This document shows, piece after piece, positions 29,596 to 39,584 of a DNA stretch of 64,000 nucleotides. The notes under the pieces were generated by a model, which ran no database searches, was not told the origin of the DNA, and worked only from the letters and a program-made list of their open reading frames with translations. Both the position numbers and the translations under genes were made by a program. Each line of letters starts with the position of its first letter. Positions within the stretch are counted from its first letter, which is position 1. Source of the stretch: UBA7916 sp036121365 (GTDB lineage: Bacteria > Pseudomonadota > Gammaproteobacteria > Comchoanobacterales > Comchoanobacteraceae); the NCBI GenBank assembly GCA_036121365.1, contig JAZAFR010000029.1, positions 1 to 64,000 of the forward strand, in the 5' to 3' direction.

Positions 29596-30465
29596 GTGGG
29601 TATATTGGTTGACGAGAACACAAAAGTGATATGTCAGGGATTTACAGGGTCTCAAGGGTCTTTGCACTGTGAACAAATGCTAGAATATGGAACCAAATTG
29701 GTAGGTGGTGTGACACCTGGGAAAGGGGGGGGGGATCACCTTGGGCTGCCCGTATTCAATGTAGTTAAAGATGCAGTGCAGGAGACAGGTGCAACTTGTT
29801 CAGTGATTTTCGTGCCGGCTCCATTTTGTAAAGATGCGATATTAGAAGCTGTTCACGCAGGGATACGTGTCATTGTTTGTATCACAGAGGGTATTCCTGT
29901 TTATGATATGATGATTGTTAAGAATGTTGTCGACTATCATGGGGTTCGCTTAATTGGACCAAATTGTCCGGGCATTATTACTCCAGGTGGATGTAAGATT
30001 GGTATCATGCCAGGAAGTATCCACAAAAAGGGAGAAGTTGGTATTGTTTCGCGATCAGGAACTTTAACTTATGAAGCAGTGAATCAAACCACTTTGTGCG
30101 GACTCGGGCAAAGCAGTGTTGTTGGGATAGGAGGTGATCCAATTGTTGGATCAAGTTTTATTGAGATATTAGAACTTTTTGAGAAAGATCAGCAGACAAA
30201 ATCTATTGTTTTAGTAGGCGAAATCGGAGGTTCAGGTGAAGAAGAGGCTGCGCTTTGGGCAAAAGAAAATATGACAAAGCCAATGCTCGCCTATATTGCA
30301 GGTATGACAGCGCCAAAAGGAAAAAGAATGGGGCATGCTGGTGCGATTATATCTGGAGAAAAAGGAACTGCTAAAGGTAAGTTTGAAGCCTTGAAAAAAT
30401 GTGGTGTCAATACAGTTGAGAAACCTACTGATATTGGCAATGTTTTATTAGATATGATTTCTTAA
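29596..30465 (+). CDS. sucD: Succinyl-CoA synthetase alpha subunit
   Basis: 289 residues from GTG at 29596, preceded by AAGGAG at a good distance. The CoA-binding Rossmann domain opens with [19 protein letters not shown]. The phosphorylated histidine lies in KRMGHAGAI near the C-terminus; [11 protein letters not shown] and [12 protein letters not shown] are also conserved. It is the last gene of the TCA run; no clear terminator is visible before the next gene. Confidence 0.97.
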   Translation: MGILVDENTKVICQGFTGSQGSLHCEQMLEYGTKLVGGVTPGKGGGDHLGLPVFNVVKDAVQETGATCSVIFVPAPFCKDAILEAVHAGIRVIVCITEGIPVYDMMIVKNVVDYHGVRLIGPNCPGIITPGGCKIGIMPGSIHKKGEVGIVSRSGTLTYEAVNQTTLCGLGQSSVVGIGGDPIVGSSFIEILELFEKDQQTKSIVLVGEIGGSGEEEAALWAKENMTKPMLAYIAGMTAPKGKRMGHAGAIISGEKGTAKGKFEALKKCGVNTVEKPTDIGNVLLDMIS

Positions 30466-30540
30466 GTGTGGCTTTGGTCTATTTAAAAAATCATATCCAT
30501 TTTATGTGTACTCTTTTTACACGTCTCTATGCGTTTTTGC

Positions 30541-30568
30541 TTGACGATTCGGTAATAAGCAGTACTAT
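30541..30568 (+). promoter_or_regulatory. Candidate promoter upstream of the 756-aa gene
   Basis: TTGACG at 30541-30546, 16-nt spacer, TACTAT at 30563-30568 in the 288-nt gap after sucD. The rest of the gap shows no gene. The distance to the ATG (185 nt) implies a long leader if this promoter is the one used. Confidence 0.35.
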
Positions 30569-30753
30569 TTCGAAGTTTTTATTGTGCGTTATAGTATAAC
30601 TTTGATATTATCTGTCTTGTTTTCAGATGGATAGATTTTTTCTCAATGATTGTTTCATTAACAGTTGACTTTGATTTCATTTGTCTGTAACTTTTTACAT
30701 AGGATGCTGTTAATCTGCAGCGATGAGTTTTAATCAACAAAAAGAGGTTGAAT

Positions 30754-33018
30754 ATGAATATTGTAGAATTGAGTAGACTTTTAGGTAGACTTGAGGAAAA
30801 TTTAAAAACACAAGTGGTGAGCGATCCATATGGTGGTAGAGCACTTGTTCAAAAATTATCAAAGATTAAAGAGTCTAAAAAGCTAGGAAAAGTTGAGGAA
30901 GGTGATCTTAATGCTTTAGATGCAGCAGACACCCAAGAACTGGTTGATGCGTATTTAACATCATTGGTTGATCCTCACACTATAAGTGACGAGGATGTTG
31001 AGTTGTTCAATAAGTTAGCAGGCGACTCAAAAGTTACAAAAAATACTAAAGATTTAGAGCAAAGATATGGATATCTTAAATCTGTCCTACTTGATTTTGC
31101 AGGTGGTATCGAACCCAAGATAGAATTGTCAGGTGAAGGTGATAAAAAAACTCTGGTTGCTAAATTAACACACCCAGAAGCCAAAACTGCAGATGGTAAA
31201 GCGGTTGAAAATTTGGTTGGTGCAGACCTGCCTCAAGATGGTTATGGTTACAAGGCCGCAGATGGAGAGACACCGGAAGTGCCAGCTAAACTAAGTTATG
31301 AAGATGCTGGAAGGTCAGTCCAATCCCTTACTGGTTTTGTTGCATACCTCAATCGGCTCACAACGGGAGAGCGTAAGGCAGAGGATATATCAAAATTTGT
31401 AAACGATTCAGCAAAAATTAATGCATTATATGATAAGGTACTTAGAATTGAAAAAACTCTTCGGGAAAATGAAGAGAAATTGGCTTCGCTTGATGTTAAG
31501 TATCAATCACAAGTAGAAGCCGTTGATGAGGTTTTTTCAAAAGAACCCGCTGAAAAATACACACCGAAGGAAGCGAAAGATATTAGCGGTATTTCAGATG
31601 AGGAACTGAAGAAGGTTAATGAACTCAGAGAGAGTCAGGCTTCTCTTTTTAAAGGATCCGGCGAGTTTGAAAATGGTCTAACCTTAGCTGAAGTAAAAGA
31701 GCTTACTTCTACTTTGAAATACCTGCATGCTGGGCAATATGCTGAGCAAAATGCTATAATTAATCAAGCTGGTCTTGAAAATAATATAGATATGCTCAAA
31801 GCAGATCAGGATGCTGAAAAGAATTATGAAAAGTTTAAATCAGCACAATTAAAAGCATTTGAAGAGGCAAAGAAAGCTGAATCTAAAACTAAAGAAGGTG
31901 CAGATGCAACTAAGGCTGAATCTAAACCAGAAGAGAAGAAGCCAAAAAATATAAAAGAAGCATTTGAAATTATTGATTCATATGCAGATGCGTTTAAGGC
32001 ATATCAAGCAGAACAAGTCAAATCTGATGAATATTTGCTTTTCTTGAAAGAAGCGAAAAAAATAGATACTTTGTTTGGTAAAGTTAAAACACTATTTGAC
32101 TCAAGAAGAGCCATTTCAAAGCCACTTTATGGTGTTCTAACTGCTCTTGTTGTTGCTTCAGCAGCGCTTGTTGCACCAGTAGCGTACACAGCAAGCATTA
32201 TGGCAGTTGCTCTCTCTGCTTTAGCATATGCTGCAGGTAAACTGTTGACGATAAGAGACATTTCAGCTCGACAAAAAATTAAGATGACTGAAGTTAGTTC
32301 TAGTGCCATTACTGTTGGTAGTAAATGGGAGATTGGTACAGCTATAGCTACGACAGCTGCAGCTGCATTGCTAGGGCCACTTGGTTTAGCAGCTCGGTAT
32401 TCCGTATATCTAGGAGAGACAGTACGTGCAGCAGTCAGTCTTCTTGTATCAACGTCTGTTAATCTAAAAGAGCTTACAGTTAATATGAAAACTCCTCTGC
32501 TGATGTCTGATGTACAGATGCAAGGTAGTGTATCTGATAAAGCAGCTGTAGACGCCTTTGTTAATGGACAAATACCAACTAGTACGTACAGTGATCAACT
32601 AGCTGAAGTAGTAAAAACTTCTAAATTCCCTGATCTTAAAGATTTTAAAGTGAATGAGAAGATAGAATCTAAAGAAGTAAAATCTGCTTTAGAAAAGAGT
32701 GTTGAGTTTGCAAACAGGATCTCAGAGCTTCGAAAAGAAAATGAGCTAAATATGGTAGACACCAAACCACTAGTTGCAGATCTTACATCATTTGTTAAAA
32801 GCGCTACATTCAAGGAGGCTTCTGCTCACAAAGATCTTAATCTGCAGTCAAAAGGTCATCAATTGCTAAGACAAATGTCGGTTGCTAGTGCTAATTTTGT
32901 TAATACTGTAAAATTAGTCCGTGGTCAAGATAAGGCAAACAAGTTTAACAAACAAACTCATGAAGCTAATTTGGACTTTGGGTTAAGTGCTCTTGCAACT
33001 CCAATTGCAGCAGTCTAA
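30754..33018 (+). CDS. Unknown lysine-rich protein, paralogue 1
   Basis: 754 residues from ATG at 30754 with AAAGAGG upstream. A helical, highly charged N-terminal half contains DPYGGRAL (~30) and LAGDSKVTKNTKDL (~90). A lysine/glutamate-rich low-complexity stretch lies at ~365-405. Two hydrophobic hairpins follow: ~460-500 (ASAALVAPVAYTASI...) and ~528-567 (LLGPLGLAARYS...). The C-terminal third is charged again and ends ANLDFGLSALATPIAAV. No signal peptide. I recognise no known domain. It is a tandem paralogue of the next gene, and both resemble membrane-inserting effector proteins; that is inference. Confidence 0.8.
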   Translation: MNIVELSRLLGRLEENLKTQVVSDPYGGRALVQKLSKIKESKKLGKVEEGDLNALDAADTQELVDAYLTSLVDPHTISDEDVELFNKLAGDSKVTKNTKDLEQRYGYLKSVLLDFAGGIEPKIELSGEGDKKTLVAKLTHPEAKTADGKAVENLVGADLPQDGYGYKAADGETPEVPAKLSYEDAGRSVQSLTGFVAYLNRLTTGERKAEDISKFVNDSAKINALYDKVLRIEKTLRENEEKLASLDVKYQSQVEAVDEVFSKEPAEKYTPKEAKDISGISDEELKKVNELRESQASLFKGSGEFENGLTLAEVKELTSTLKYLHAGQYAEQNAIINQAGLENNIDMLKADQDAEKNYEKFKSAQLKAFEEAKKAESKTKEGADATKAESKPEEKKPKNIKEAFEIIDSYADAFKAYQAEQVKSDEYLLFLKEAKKIDTLFGKVKTLFDSRRAISKPLYGVLTALVVASAALVAPVAYTASIMAVALSALAYAAGKLLTIRDISARQKIKMTEVSSSAITVGSKWEIGTAIATTAAAALLGPLGLAARYSVYLGETVRAAVSLLVSTSVNLKELTVNMKTPLLMSDVQMQGSVSDKAAVDAFVNGQIPTSTYSDQLAEVVKTSKFPDLKDFKVNEKIESKEVKSALEKSVEFANRISELRKENELNMVDTKPLVADLTSFVKSATFKEASAHKDLNLQSKGHQLLRQMSVASANFVNTVKLVRGQDKANKFNKQTHEANLDFGLSALATPIAAV

Positions 33019-33043
33019 TAATTTAGATTCAAAGCTAGATAAG

Positions 33044-33071
33044 AGGAGGGGGTTATACCCCTCCTTTTTTT
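33044..33071 (+). terminator. Rho-independent terminator
   Basis: Stem AGGAGGGG (33044-33051) pairs with CCCCTCCT (33058-33065) around a six-base loop and is followed by seven T. It lies 26 nt after the stop of the 756-residue paralogue, so the two paralogues are probably separate transcription units. Confidence 0.85.
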
Positions 33072-33135
33072 CTATCTTATATATCATAGTCCGTTAATGA
33101 TATTGATGATTTTTAATTAACAAAATAAGGTGAAT

Positions 33136-35493
33136 ATGAATACTTTACAATTGAGAACCACTTTACATAATCTTGTAGATACTCTTAAAAAACAAATGCA
33201 TGAACAACTGGTAAAAGATCCATATGGCGGTCGAGCTCTGGCTGAAAGATTAAAAAACATTGTAGGTACTAAAATTTTAAAAAAGCTTAACGAAGAGGAC
33301 ATTGCTAGCTTAGCTGGGCAAGAGGAACTGCCCATAGCGCAACTTTTATCGCAGTACTTAACATCGTTAGTTTCACCTGCTACTTTGAATGAAGAGCAAG
33401 TTGATTTGATCAATAAGATAGCGGGCGACTCAAAAGTTACAAAAAGCACTAAAGATATACGACAGAGATTTGGTTATCTTGCATATATCGATGATCGTAC
33501 TATTGATATTGGTGGTAACCCTGTTTCTATTCCTAGGCTTGCTGATGGTATGAAACCCAAGTTTGAATTGTCAGATGATAAGCGAAGTATTGTCGCAAAG
33601 TTAACTCATCCTGAGGCTAAACTGCATGGAAAAATTATTAATCTTTTAGATCCAGATGTTGAAACACCTAAACAAGGTTATGGTTATGTTCCACATTCTA
33701 GTCGCAACGAGAATGTTCCGCCCAAACTAAGTCATAAAGATGTTGAGGCTTCAAAACTTTTCATGAATACTATTCTTGCAAGAATTAATCACATACGACA
33801 AACAAAATCATCTGCTTTAGGTGGAAAATCTATCGAAAAAACAGCAGGAGATGTACTTGACTTTATCAACGATTCAAAAAAAGTTGATGTTTTATTTGAT
33901 AAGATGGTTGATATTCAGCAGACCCTCGATGTTGATCGTAGGACTCTAGAGTATGCTTTTCCAAAACAGCTACGCGATAAAGTCACATTAAGTAAAGAAT
34001 ATGATATTCTCTTCTTATCTCGTCTGCCAAAAAAAATAGAGTTAAAAGCTGATGATTTTGATGTTGCTATTGATGAATCAGATCTGCAAAGGATTAATGA
34101 AATCAATCAAAGACCGATTGCTCTTGGTACAGTAAAATCTGATGATTTTGAGGCATATCTAGATCTCCCTACCTTGTCTTTTTTGCTTCCCATGCTCAAA
34201 TATATTTCCGCTGGACAATATAATCAACAAAATGACATACTAGAGAATGCTGGCATATCTGAGTTGATAAAAACTATTGATGATGAATCAATCTTAGAAA
34301 AACAATTTCAAGCTTACAAAGCGCAGAAGACAAAAGTCTTTAATCGCAATATTAAAGCGCATTCTAAGGAAGATAAACCCCGTACAATGGACTTAGACTC
34401 AGACCTTGATGATAATAAGCCAAGAAACGAAAAAGAAGTCCTCGATATCATCGACTCCTATGCAGATGCCATTAAGGCTGTTCGAGCAGAATTGGTCAAA
34501 TCTGACGATTATCTGGCTTTCCTAAAAGAGTCGAAGAAAATAGATAGCTTTCTCGGTAAGATTAAAACTCTATTTGATTCAAGAAGAGCCATTTCAAGGC
34601 CACTTTATGGTTTTTTAACTGCTCTCTTTTTTGCTTCAGCAGCGTTTTTTGCACCAGTACCGTATACAGCTAGCGTAACGACATTGGCTCTCTCTGCTTT
34701 AACGTATGCCGCTGGTAAACTTTTGACAATAAGAGATATATCAGCTCGACAAAAAATTCAGATGTCTGAAGTTAGTTCTGATGCCATTACTGTTGGTAGT
34801 CAGTGGGAGATTGGTACAGCTATAGCTTCGACTGTTGTAGCGTCATTACTAGGGCCACTTGGTCTAGCAGCACGATATTCTATCTATCTAGGAGAGGCGG
34901 CACGAGCTGCAATCAGTATTCTTGTATCAACATCTGTTAGTCTCAAAGAACTTACAGTTAATATGAAAACACCTCTTCTGATGTCTGGTGTTGATATGCA
35001 TGGTAGTGTATCTCAGGATGATGCAATAAACGCATTTGTAACTGGAAAGGAGTCTGATTCGTATATCTACCAACTAACAGAAACAGCAAAAAGTTTAAAA
35101 CTCTCTGATTTCAAAGATTTTAAAGTACATGAGAAAGTAGAAAATGAAGAGGTAAGAGAGACCTTAAACAAGAGTGCCGTTTTTGTAAACCAGATTACAG
35201 CTTTTGGAAAAGCAAAAGAGCCGAATATGCAAGATGTCAAAATTTTGGTTGAACGTGTTACACGTTTTGTTGATAGTTCTCAATTTAAGACGACAACTAC
35301 TCACGATCAAGTAAAATTTCAGCCAAAAGGTCGAGAATTGCTAAGACAAATAACGATTGCTAGTGGTAATTTTGTTAATGCTGTAAAATTAGTCAGAGGA
35401 GCAAGTAAAGCAAATGTTTTTAACAAAGAAACTTATGAAGCCAATCTGGACTTTGGATTAACATCTCTTGTTCCAGCAGCGCCACCAATTTGA
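33136..35493 (+). CDS. Unknown lysine-rich protein, paralogue 2
   Basis: 785 residues from ATG at 33136; AATAAGG upstream. It aligns with the preceding gene along its whole length: DPYGGRALAERL near the start, IAGDSKVTKSTKD, then a nearly identical core LFDSRRAIS.PLYG... through NMKTPLLMS that includes the two hydrophobic hairpins (~491-530 and ~560-600), and the tail EANLDFGLTSLVPAAPPI. The middle region (~200-420) is much more diverged than the hairpin core. The region just before the start is also similar between the copies, so the duplication included the ribosome site. Function unknown. Confidence 0.8.
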   Translation: MNTLQLRTTLHNLVDTLKKQMHEQLVKDPYGGRALAERLKNIVGTKILKKLNEEDIASLAGQEELPIAQLLSQYLTSLVSPATLNEEQVDLINKIAGDSKVTKSTKDIRQRFGYLAYIDDRTIDIGGNPVSIPRLADGMKPKFELSDDKRSIVAKLTHPEAKLHGKIINLLDPDVETPKQGYGYVPHSSRNENVPPKLSHKDVEASKLFMNTILARINHIRQTKSSALGGKSIEKTAGDVLDFINDSKKVDVLFDKMVDIQQTLDVDRRTLEYAFPKQLRDKVTLSKEYDILFLSRLPKKIELKADDFDVAIDESDLQRINEINQRPIALGTVKSDDFEAYLDLPTLSFLLPMLKYISAGQYNQQNDILENAGISELIKTIDDESILEKQFQAYKAQKTKVFNRNIKAHSKEDKPRTMDLDSDLDDNKPRNEKEVLDIIDSYADAIKAVRAELVKSDDYLAFLKESKKIDSFLGKIKTLFDSRRAISRPLYGFLTALFFASAAFFAPVPYTASVTTLALSALTYAAGKLLTIRDISARQKIQMSEVSSDAITVGSQWEIGTAIASTVVASLLGPLGLAARYSIYLGEAARAAISILVSTSVSLKELTVNMKTPLLMSGVDMHGSVSQDDAINAFVTGKESDSYIYQLTETAKSLKLSDFKDFKVHEKVENEEVRETLNKSAVFVNQITAFGKAKEPNMQDVKILVERVTRFVDSSQFKTTTTHDQVKFQPKGRELLRQITIASGNFVNAVKLVRGASKANVFNKETYEANLDFGLTSLVPAAPPI

Positions 35494-35518
35494 TAACGTA
35501 TTTTAAATATTTGACAAC

Positions 35519-35539
35519 AGGAGAGCCTAAGACTCTCCT
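35519..35539 (+). terminator. Hairpin after paralogue 2
   Basis: AGGAGAG (35519-35525) pairs with CTCTCCT (35533-35539) around a seven-base loop. The T-tract is poor (CCTCTTGC), so it may be a weak terminator or a stabilising 3' hairpin. Confidence 0.5.
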
Positions 35540-35737
35540 CCTCTTGCTTTCTCATAGATAAGTTTTAATTGTTTTATCAATCATTGTTTATCGTCATTAA
35601 TATACTGTTCACACCATCCGTATACAATTTATTACCCAACCACTCACATAACTTAGTTTTTACCAGCGTCTAAAGAAATCCCGGTCATGCTATGTTTTTC
35701 ATATGATGCTTTTACAATTGCGACTATCATTTTTTTA

Positions 35738-37087
35738 TTATGAGGTATAAGGATTTGCGTCCTCTTTATATACAATATCTAATTCGATGCCTATGATGTT
35801 TAATGATTTTTGCATAGAGTTCTTGATATAACTTTTATATGATTTGTTTATTTTAGAAACTCTTTTCCCTTGTATTATTATACACATCGCTTTTTTGTGA
35901 TTTGGGTATGCTACTCTTATCTTCACTTGTTTTCCATTTACCAATGGGGGAGGGTGCATTCTTGTTATTGTCTCTATATTTTTGGTTAGAAACGACATTG
36001 GTGGGATTTTATCCTGCCTGCTCATTCTGCTGATCATGTTCATTAATTGGCTAAGATTTTTTCCGTAATAAGCACTCATAAATATGATAGGGATGTGTCT
36101 ATTATTGTGTGTCAGGTGTTCAATATTCTTTTTGTACAGCTTCTTTTGTTCGTTGTTTAATTTGTCCCATTTATTAACAACGATAATGTGTTTTTTTCTA
36201 TTCAGTTTTATTGTTTCTATTATTTTTAAGTCTTGGTCACTGATGCCTATTGTTCCGTCAATCATATGTACGACCGTCCCTTTTACATTTTTTATCGTTT
36301 CTAATGTTTGATAGGTTGAGTATTGTTCCACTGTGTCTTTAACTTTTGTTTTTTTTCTCATTCCTGCCGTGTCATAGATCGTAAAAATTTTATCTCTATA
36401 CATGCATTTGCTTTTTACTGTATCTGTTGTTGTGCCAGCATCTTGGCATGTCTGTGATATGTTTTTTTTGCATAATTTATTTATGAGTGTCGACTTTCCT
36501 GAATTGGGTTTACCAACAATACAAAATTGTATACTTTGATCATTCTCTAGGTTATCTGATTTTTCCGTTTTTTCTGTGCTTTTAAATATGGATTCAATCC
36601 ATTGCTTGATTTTTTTGATTCCTTCTCCTGTCTTTGCACTTGCACCCACCACTTCACTGTTTCCTATACGGTAGCAGCTTTCGTTAATTCCCTGAGATAT
36701 ATCAATCTTATTTGCAACTATTAATGTCTTTTTGTTCGCTTTCTGATATCTTTCAGCCCATATCTTATCATGTATGTTGTGACCATTACTTGCATCAATT
36801 ATATGTATGATTGCATCTGATTCACTTATCTGTATTTTGATTGTCTCATTTATTTTATCTTGTAAGGTGTGATCTGATGATTCATGGCATTCATCGAACC
36901 CTGGTGTGTCTACCACTGTTAAATGATATTCATTAATGCTTGCACTTTCTTCTCTACAGTCTACAGTAACACCTTCTCTGTCATATGTAATGGCAATCTT
37001 TTTTCCAATCAGTCTGTTAAATATACTAGATTTTCCAATGTTTGTGCATCCTATTATGCATACTTTTCTATAACTATAGCGTTCCAT
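35738..37087 (-). CDS. der: GTPase Der
   Basis: 449 residues with the tandem GTPase layout of Der/EngA. G domain 1 has the P-loop GCTNIGKSS, DTPG and NKID; G domain 2 has GKPNSGKST, DTAGMRKK and NKWD. A C-terminal KH-like domain ends the protein. Der acts in 50S ribosome maturation. The first P-loop departs from the usual GxPNVGKST (T for P, I for V). The start overlaps the end of yfgM by 14 nt. bamB, normally between yfgM and der, is missing here. Confidence 0.95.
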   Translation of the reverse strand: MERYSYRKVCIIGCTNIGKSSIFNRLIGKKIAITYDREGVTVDCREESASINEYHLTVVDTPGFDECHESSDHTLQDKINETIKIQISESDAIIHIIDASNGHNIHDKIWAERYQKANKKTLIVANKIDISQGINESCYRIGNSEVVGASAKTGEGIKKIKQWIESIFKSTEKTEKSDNLENDQSIQFCIVGKPNSGKSTLINKLCKKNISQTCQDAGTTTDTVKSKCMYRDKIFTIYDTAGMRKKTKVKDTVEQYSTYQTLETIKNVKGTVVHMIDGTIGISDQDLKIIETIKLNRKKHIIVVNKWDKLNNEQKKLYKKNIEHLTHNNRHIPIIFMSAYYGKNLSQLMNMISRMSRQDKIPPMSFLTKNIETITRMHPPPLVNGKQVKIRVAYPNHKKAMCIIIQGKRVSKINKSYKSYIKNSMQKSLNIIGIELDIVYKEDANPYTS

Positions 37088-37709
37088 TTTTATTCAATAA
37101 TCTTCTTTTGTGTTGATTTGCCAGTTCTATTATAATTTTGTTGTCCATAATTTGTTTTTCTCTGACTGAATTGCTACTCAAGATGCTGTTGATTTCAATT
37201 AGAGCTTTTTCGTTTTCGTTCATGTTTTCAAAAGCTGATGCTTTTATTAATGATTTCATCGGTCTAAGAGAATGTGTTTCAATTTTTTCTGCATATTTTA
37301 GTGATTGTTTTGGGTTGCTATCTTTAAGAATGTTCGCAATTCTATATGCTGCAATTGACTTTATTGTTGTCACATTTGAACTTTTGTAGACGTCTTTTAA
37401 GACCTTAACACATTGATCTGTATCGCCCCTTTCATAATATGCGTTTGCCTGTTTAAGATTTAGTAGATGTGCATAAATCGTTTTACTGTATTTCTTATTG
37501 AAGTTCATAATATGTTTTTCGTTGTCATGCTCTCTTGTTATACTGATGAATTGATCTGAAATCTTATCTCCTTTTTTTACAGACCATAGTGTGTACTTGT
37601 GACCAAGAATTGATACAAATAATGTTAATAATACTCCAATAAGGCTTAGTTCTTGATTTTTTTTGATTGTATCTATGACTTTACTAAATACTTTCTCAAT
37701 CATAATCAC
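37074..37709 (-). CDS. yfgM: YfgM-like ancillary membrane protein
   Basis: 211 residues: one N-terminal transmembrane helix (~21-36, LSLIGVLLTLFVSILG) and a TPR-like helical periplasmic domain (ANAYYERGDTDQCVKVL..., ANILKDSNPKQSLKYAEKI). The position between hisS and der is the conserved yfgM locus. YfgM works with PpiD at the SecYEG translocon in E. coli. The sequence is divergent, so the name rests partly on position. It overlaps both neighbours by 14 nt, indicating tight coupling. Confidence 0.8.
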   Translation of the reverse strand: MIMIEKVFSKVIDTIKKNQELSLIGVLLTLFVSILGHKYTLWSVKKGDKISDQFISITREHDNEKHIMNFNKKYSKTIYAHLLNLKQANAYYERGDTDQCVKVLKDVYKSSNVTTIKSIAAYRIANILKDSNPKQSLKYAEKIETHSLRPMKSLIKASAFENMNENEKALIEINSILSSNSVREKQIMDNKIIIELANQHKRRLLNKNGTL

Positions 37710-38955
37710 TCCGTATCATATCTATGAGTTCTTTATAGTTCACTGTCCGCTGTTCTTTTGTATCAAGATTTTTTATGGTGAACGTATTGTCTTTTTTTTC
37801 ATTTTCTCCGTATAATATCATGAATTTTGCTTTCTTTTTTAATGCTTTCTTTATCATCGTCTGGATTTTACCATTTTCAAAATGCGTGTGAACCTTAATG
37901 TTTTTACAGTCTTCTCTTATTCTTTCAGCATGTTGCATGATGTCTTGAATATTTTCTTGATTCATTGCAATCATTGCTATTATTTTTTTCTTTTCTAAGT
38001 ATTTTTGACCTTTAACTAGCTCGATTAATCGTTCAATTCCTATTGAAAATCCACATGCCGGCTGCGCTTCTTGTCCAAGATTTTCAAACAATAAGTCATA
38101 TCGTCCTCCTCCACATATGGTCGATTGTGCTCCTAGACTTTCACATTTCCATTCGTAGATCAGTCCTGTGTAGTAGTCAAGCCCTCTCATCAGTGTTTTG
38201 TTGACCTGGTATTTGATCTCATGATCCTCGCATATTTTTTGTATTTTCAGGAAGGAGTCACTCTCCTCTTTGGTATAGTATTCATCTATTGATGGTGCAT
38301 TTTTGTTGATGTCTATCAGGAATTCGTCTTTTGAGTCTAGCAATCTTAGTGTGTTTTCATCCAATCTTTTTTGATTTAATTCGGACATTTTATTTTTAAA
38401 TGGCTGGTAGTAATTCTTTAGTGCACTGCCATATTTTATTCTTGTCTCTCTCGATCCTAAGTAGTTCATTTCAAGTTTTATATTTTCTGAAATACTGAGT
38501 TTTTTCCATATGTTATGTATAATAATTAATTGTTCTGTATCTGGATAGGGTTCTGGATATCCTAAACATTCCATACCAAATTGATTAAACTGTCTCAGAC
38601 GTCCTTTTTGAGGTCTTTCTCGTCTAAACATACTTCCCATATAATAGAATTTTCTTGTTTGATCATATAGTAAATTCTTTTCAATGCATGCTCTGACAAC
38701 TGATGCTGTTCCTTCAGGCCTAAGACTGATGCTCTGTTCATTTTTATCTGTAAATGTATACATTTCTTTGTGAACAATATCAGATGTTATGCCAATGCTT
38801 CTTTCGAATAAAGTTGTTGGTTCACAGTAAGGCGTTCTAATTTCTTCGTATGCGTATTGATCTGCAATTTGGCATAGAATGTTTTCTATTCCTTGCCATT
38901 GCTCGATGTTTTCATAAATGTCACTGAATCCTCTGATTCCCTGTATAGACTTCAT
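37696..38955 (-). CDS. hisS: Histidyl-tRNA synthetase
   Basis: 419 residues, normal length for class II HisRS. Start MKSIQGIRGFSDI; motif 2 MFRRERPQKGRLRQFNQFG; HisA motifs RGLDYYTGLIYEW and CGGGRYD; motif 3 CGFSIGIERL. A C-terminal anticodon-binding domain follows. It charges tRNA-His. ispG, usually directly upstream, is not here; rodZ is the next gene upstream. Confidence 0.97.
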   Translation of the reverse strand: MKSIQGIRGFSDIYENIEQWQGIENILCQIADQYAYEEIRTPYCEPTTLFERSIGITSDIVHKEMYTFTDKNEQSISLRPEGTASVVRACIEKNLLYDQTRKFYYMGSMFRRERPQKGRLRQFNQFGMECLGYPEPYPDTEQLIIIHNIWKKLSISENIKLEMNYLGSRETRIKYGSALKNYYQPFKNKMSELNQKRLDENTLRLLDSKDEFLIDINKNAPSIDEYYTKEESDSFLKIQKICEDHEIKYQVNKTLMRGLDYYTGLIYEWKCESLGAQSTICGGGRYDLLFENLGQEAQPACGFSIGIERLIELVKGQKYLEKKKIIAMIAMNQENIQDIMQHAERIREDCKNIKVHTHFENGKIQTMIKKALKKKAKFMILYGENEKKDNTFTIKNLDTKEQRTVNYKELIDMIRSDYD

Positions 38956-39041
38956 TGTTTAGGCTACTTGATTTGGGATTTTATTATACCTCTTCTTTAT
39001 ATTGTTGTCTACTTCATTTCTTTTACTATTGATATCTTTAC

Positions 39042-39566
39042 TTATCGAATTTCTATGATTGAATCTAGGTCGTTTTTGTTTGTTTGTTGTGTGTCTTTTA
39101 CTTCACTGTTTGCATAGAAACTATTTTCCTGTATGAGTCCTCCCGTTTTAAACAGTGCTATTGTAGTGACTATTCCCATTACTATAACTAGCGTGAGTGC
39201 TACCATTGTTTTTTTTTGTGTGCTGTATTTGCTTTTTTTGAATGGTTTTAGAGTTTGGTTTTGAACTTTATATATGGAATGATTGCTTCTTGGTGGTGTA
39301 TAGGGTACGCTCTCAATGTGTTTTAAGATGTCTCCTGCATCGATGCCAAAAAATTTACAATAGCTTTTTATGTAACCTCTGTAATATGTTTGGGGTATGT
39401 GTATTGATTTTTCACTTTCTTCAATTGCTATGATATTTTCAATACGAATTTTTGTAATTTTTGAAAGCTCTTCTATGCTGATCTTGTAATTTACTCGATG
39501 TTTTTTTAAATATTTTCCAACATCAATTTCTTCGCTATCATTTTCTTCATCAACGAATTCCATCAT
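39042..39566 (-). CDS. rodZ: RodZ-like protein, short form
   Basis: 174 residues. A cytoplasmic helix-turn-helix domain (~18-85; SIEELSKITKIRIENIIAIEE, YYRGYIKSYCKFFG) is followed by a basic linker and one transmembrane helix (~121-140). Only ~33 residues follow the helix, so the periplasmic domain of E. coli RodZ (337 aa) is essentially absent. RodZ links MreB to the elongation machinery through its HTH domain, which is the part retained. AGGA precedes the ATG. The small ORF at 39585-39749 ends 18 nt upstream and probably shares its promoter. Confidence 0.8.
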   Translation of the reverse strand: MMEFVDEENDSEEIDVGKYLKKHRVNYKISIEELSKITKIRIENIIAIEESEKSIHIPQTYYRGYIKSYCKFFGIDAGDILKHIESVPYTPPRSNHSIYKVQNQTLKPFKKSKYSTQKKTMVALTLVIVMGIVTTIALFKTGGLIQENSFYANSEVKDTQQTNKNDLDSIIEIR

Positions 39567-39584
39567 TTGTCCTGTGGATATTGT

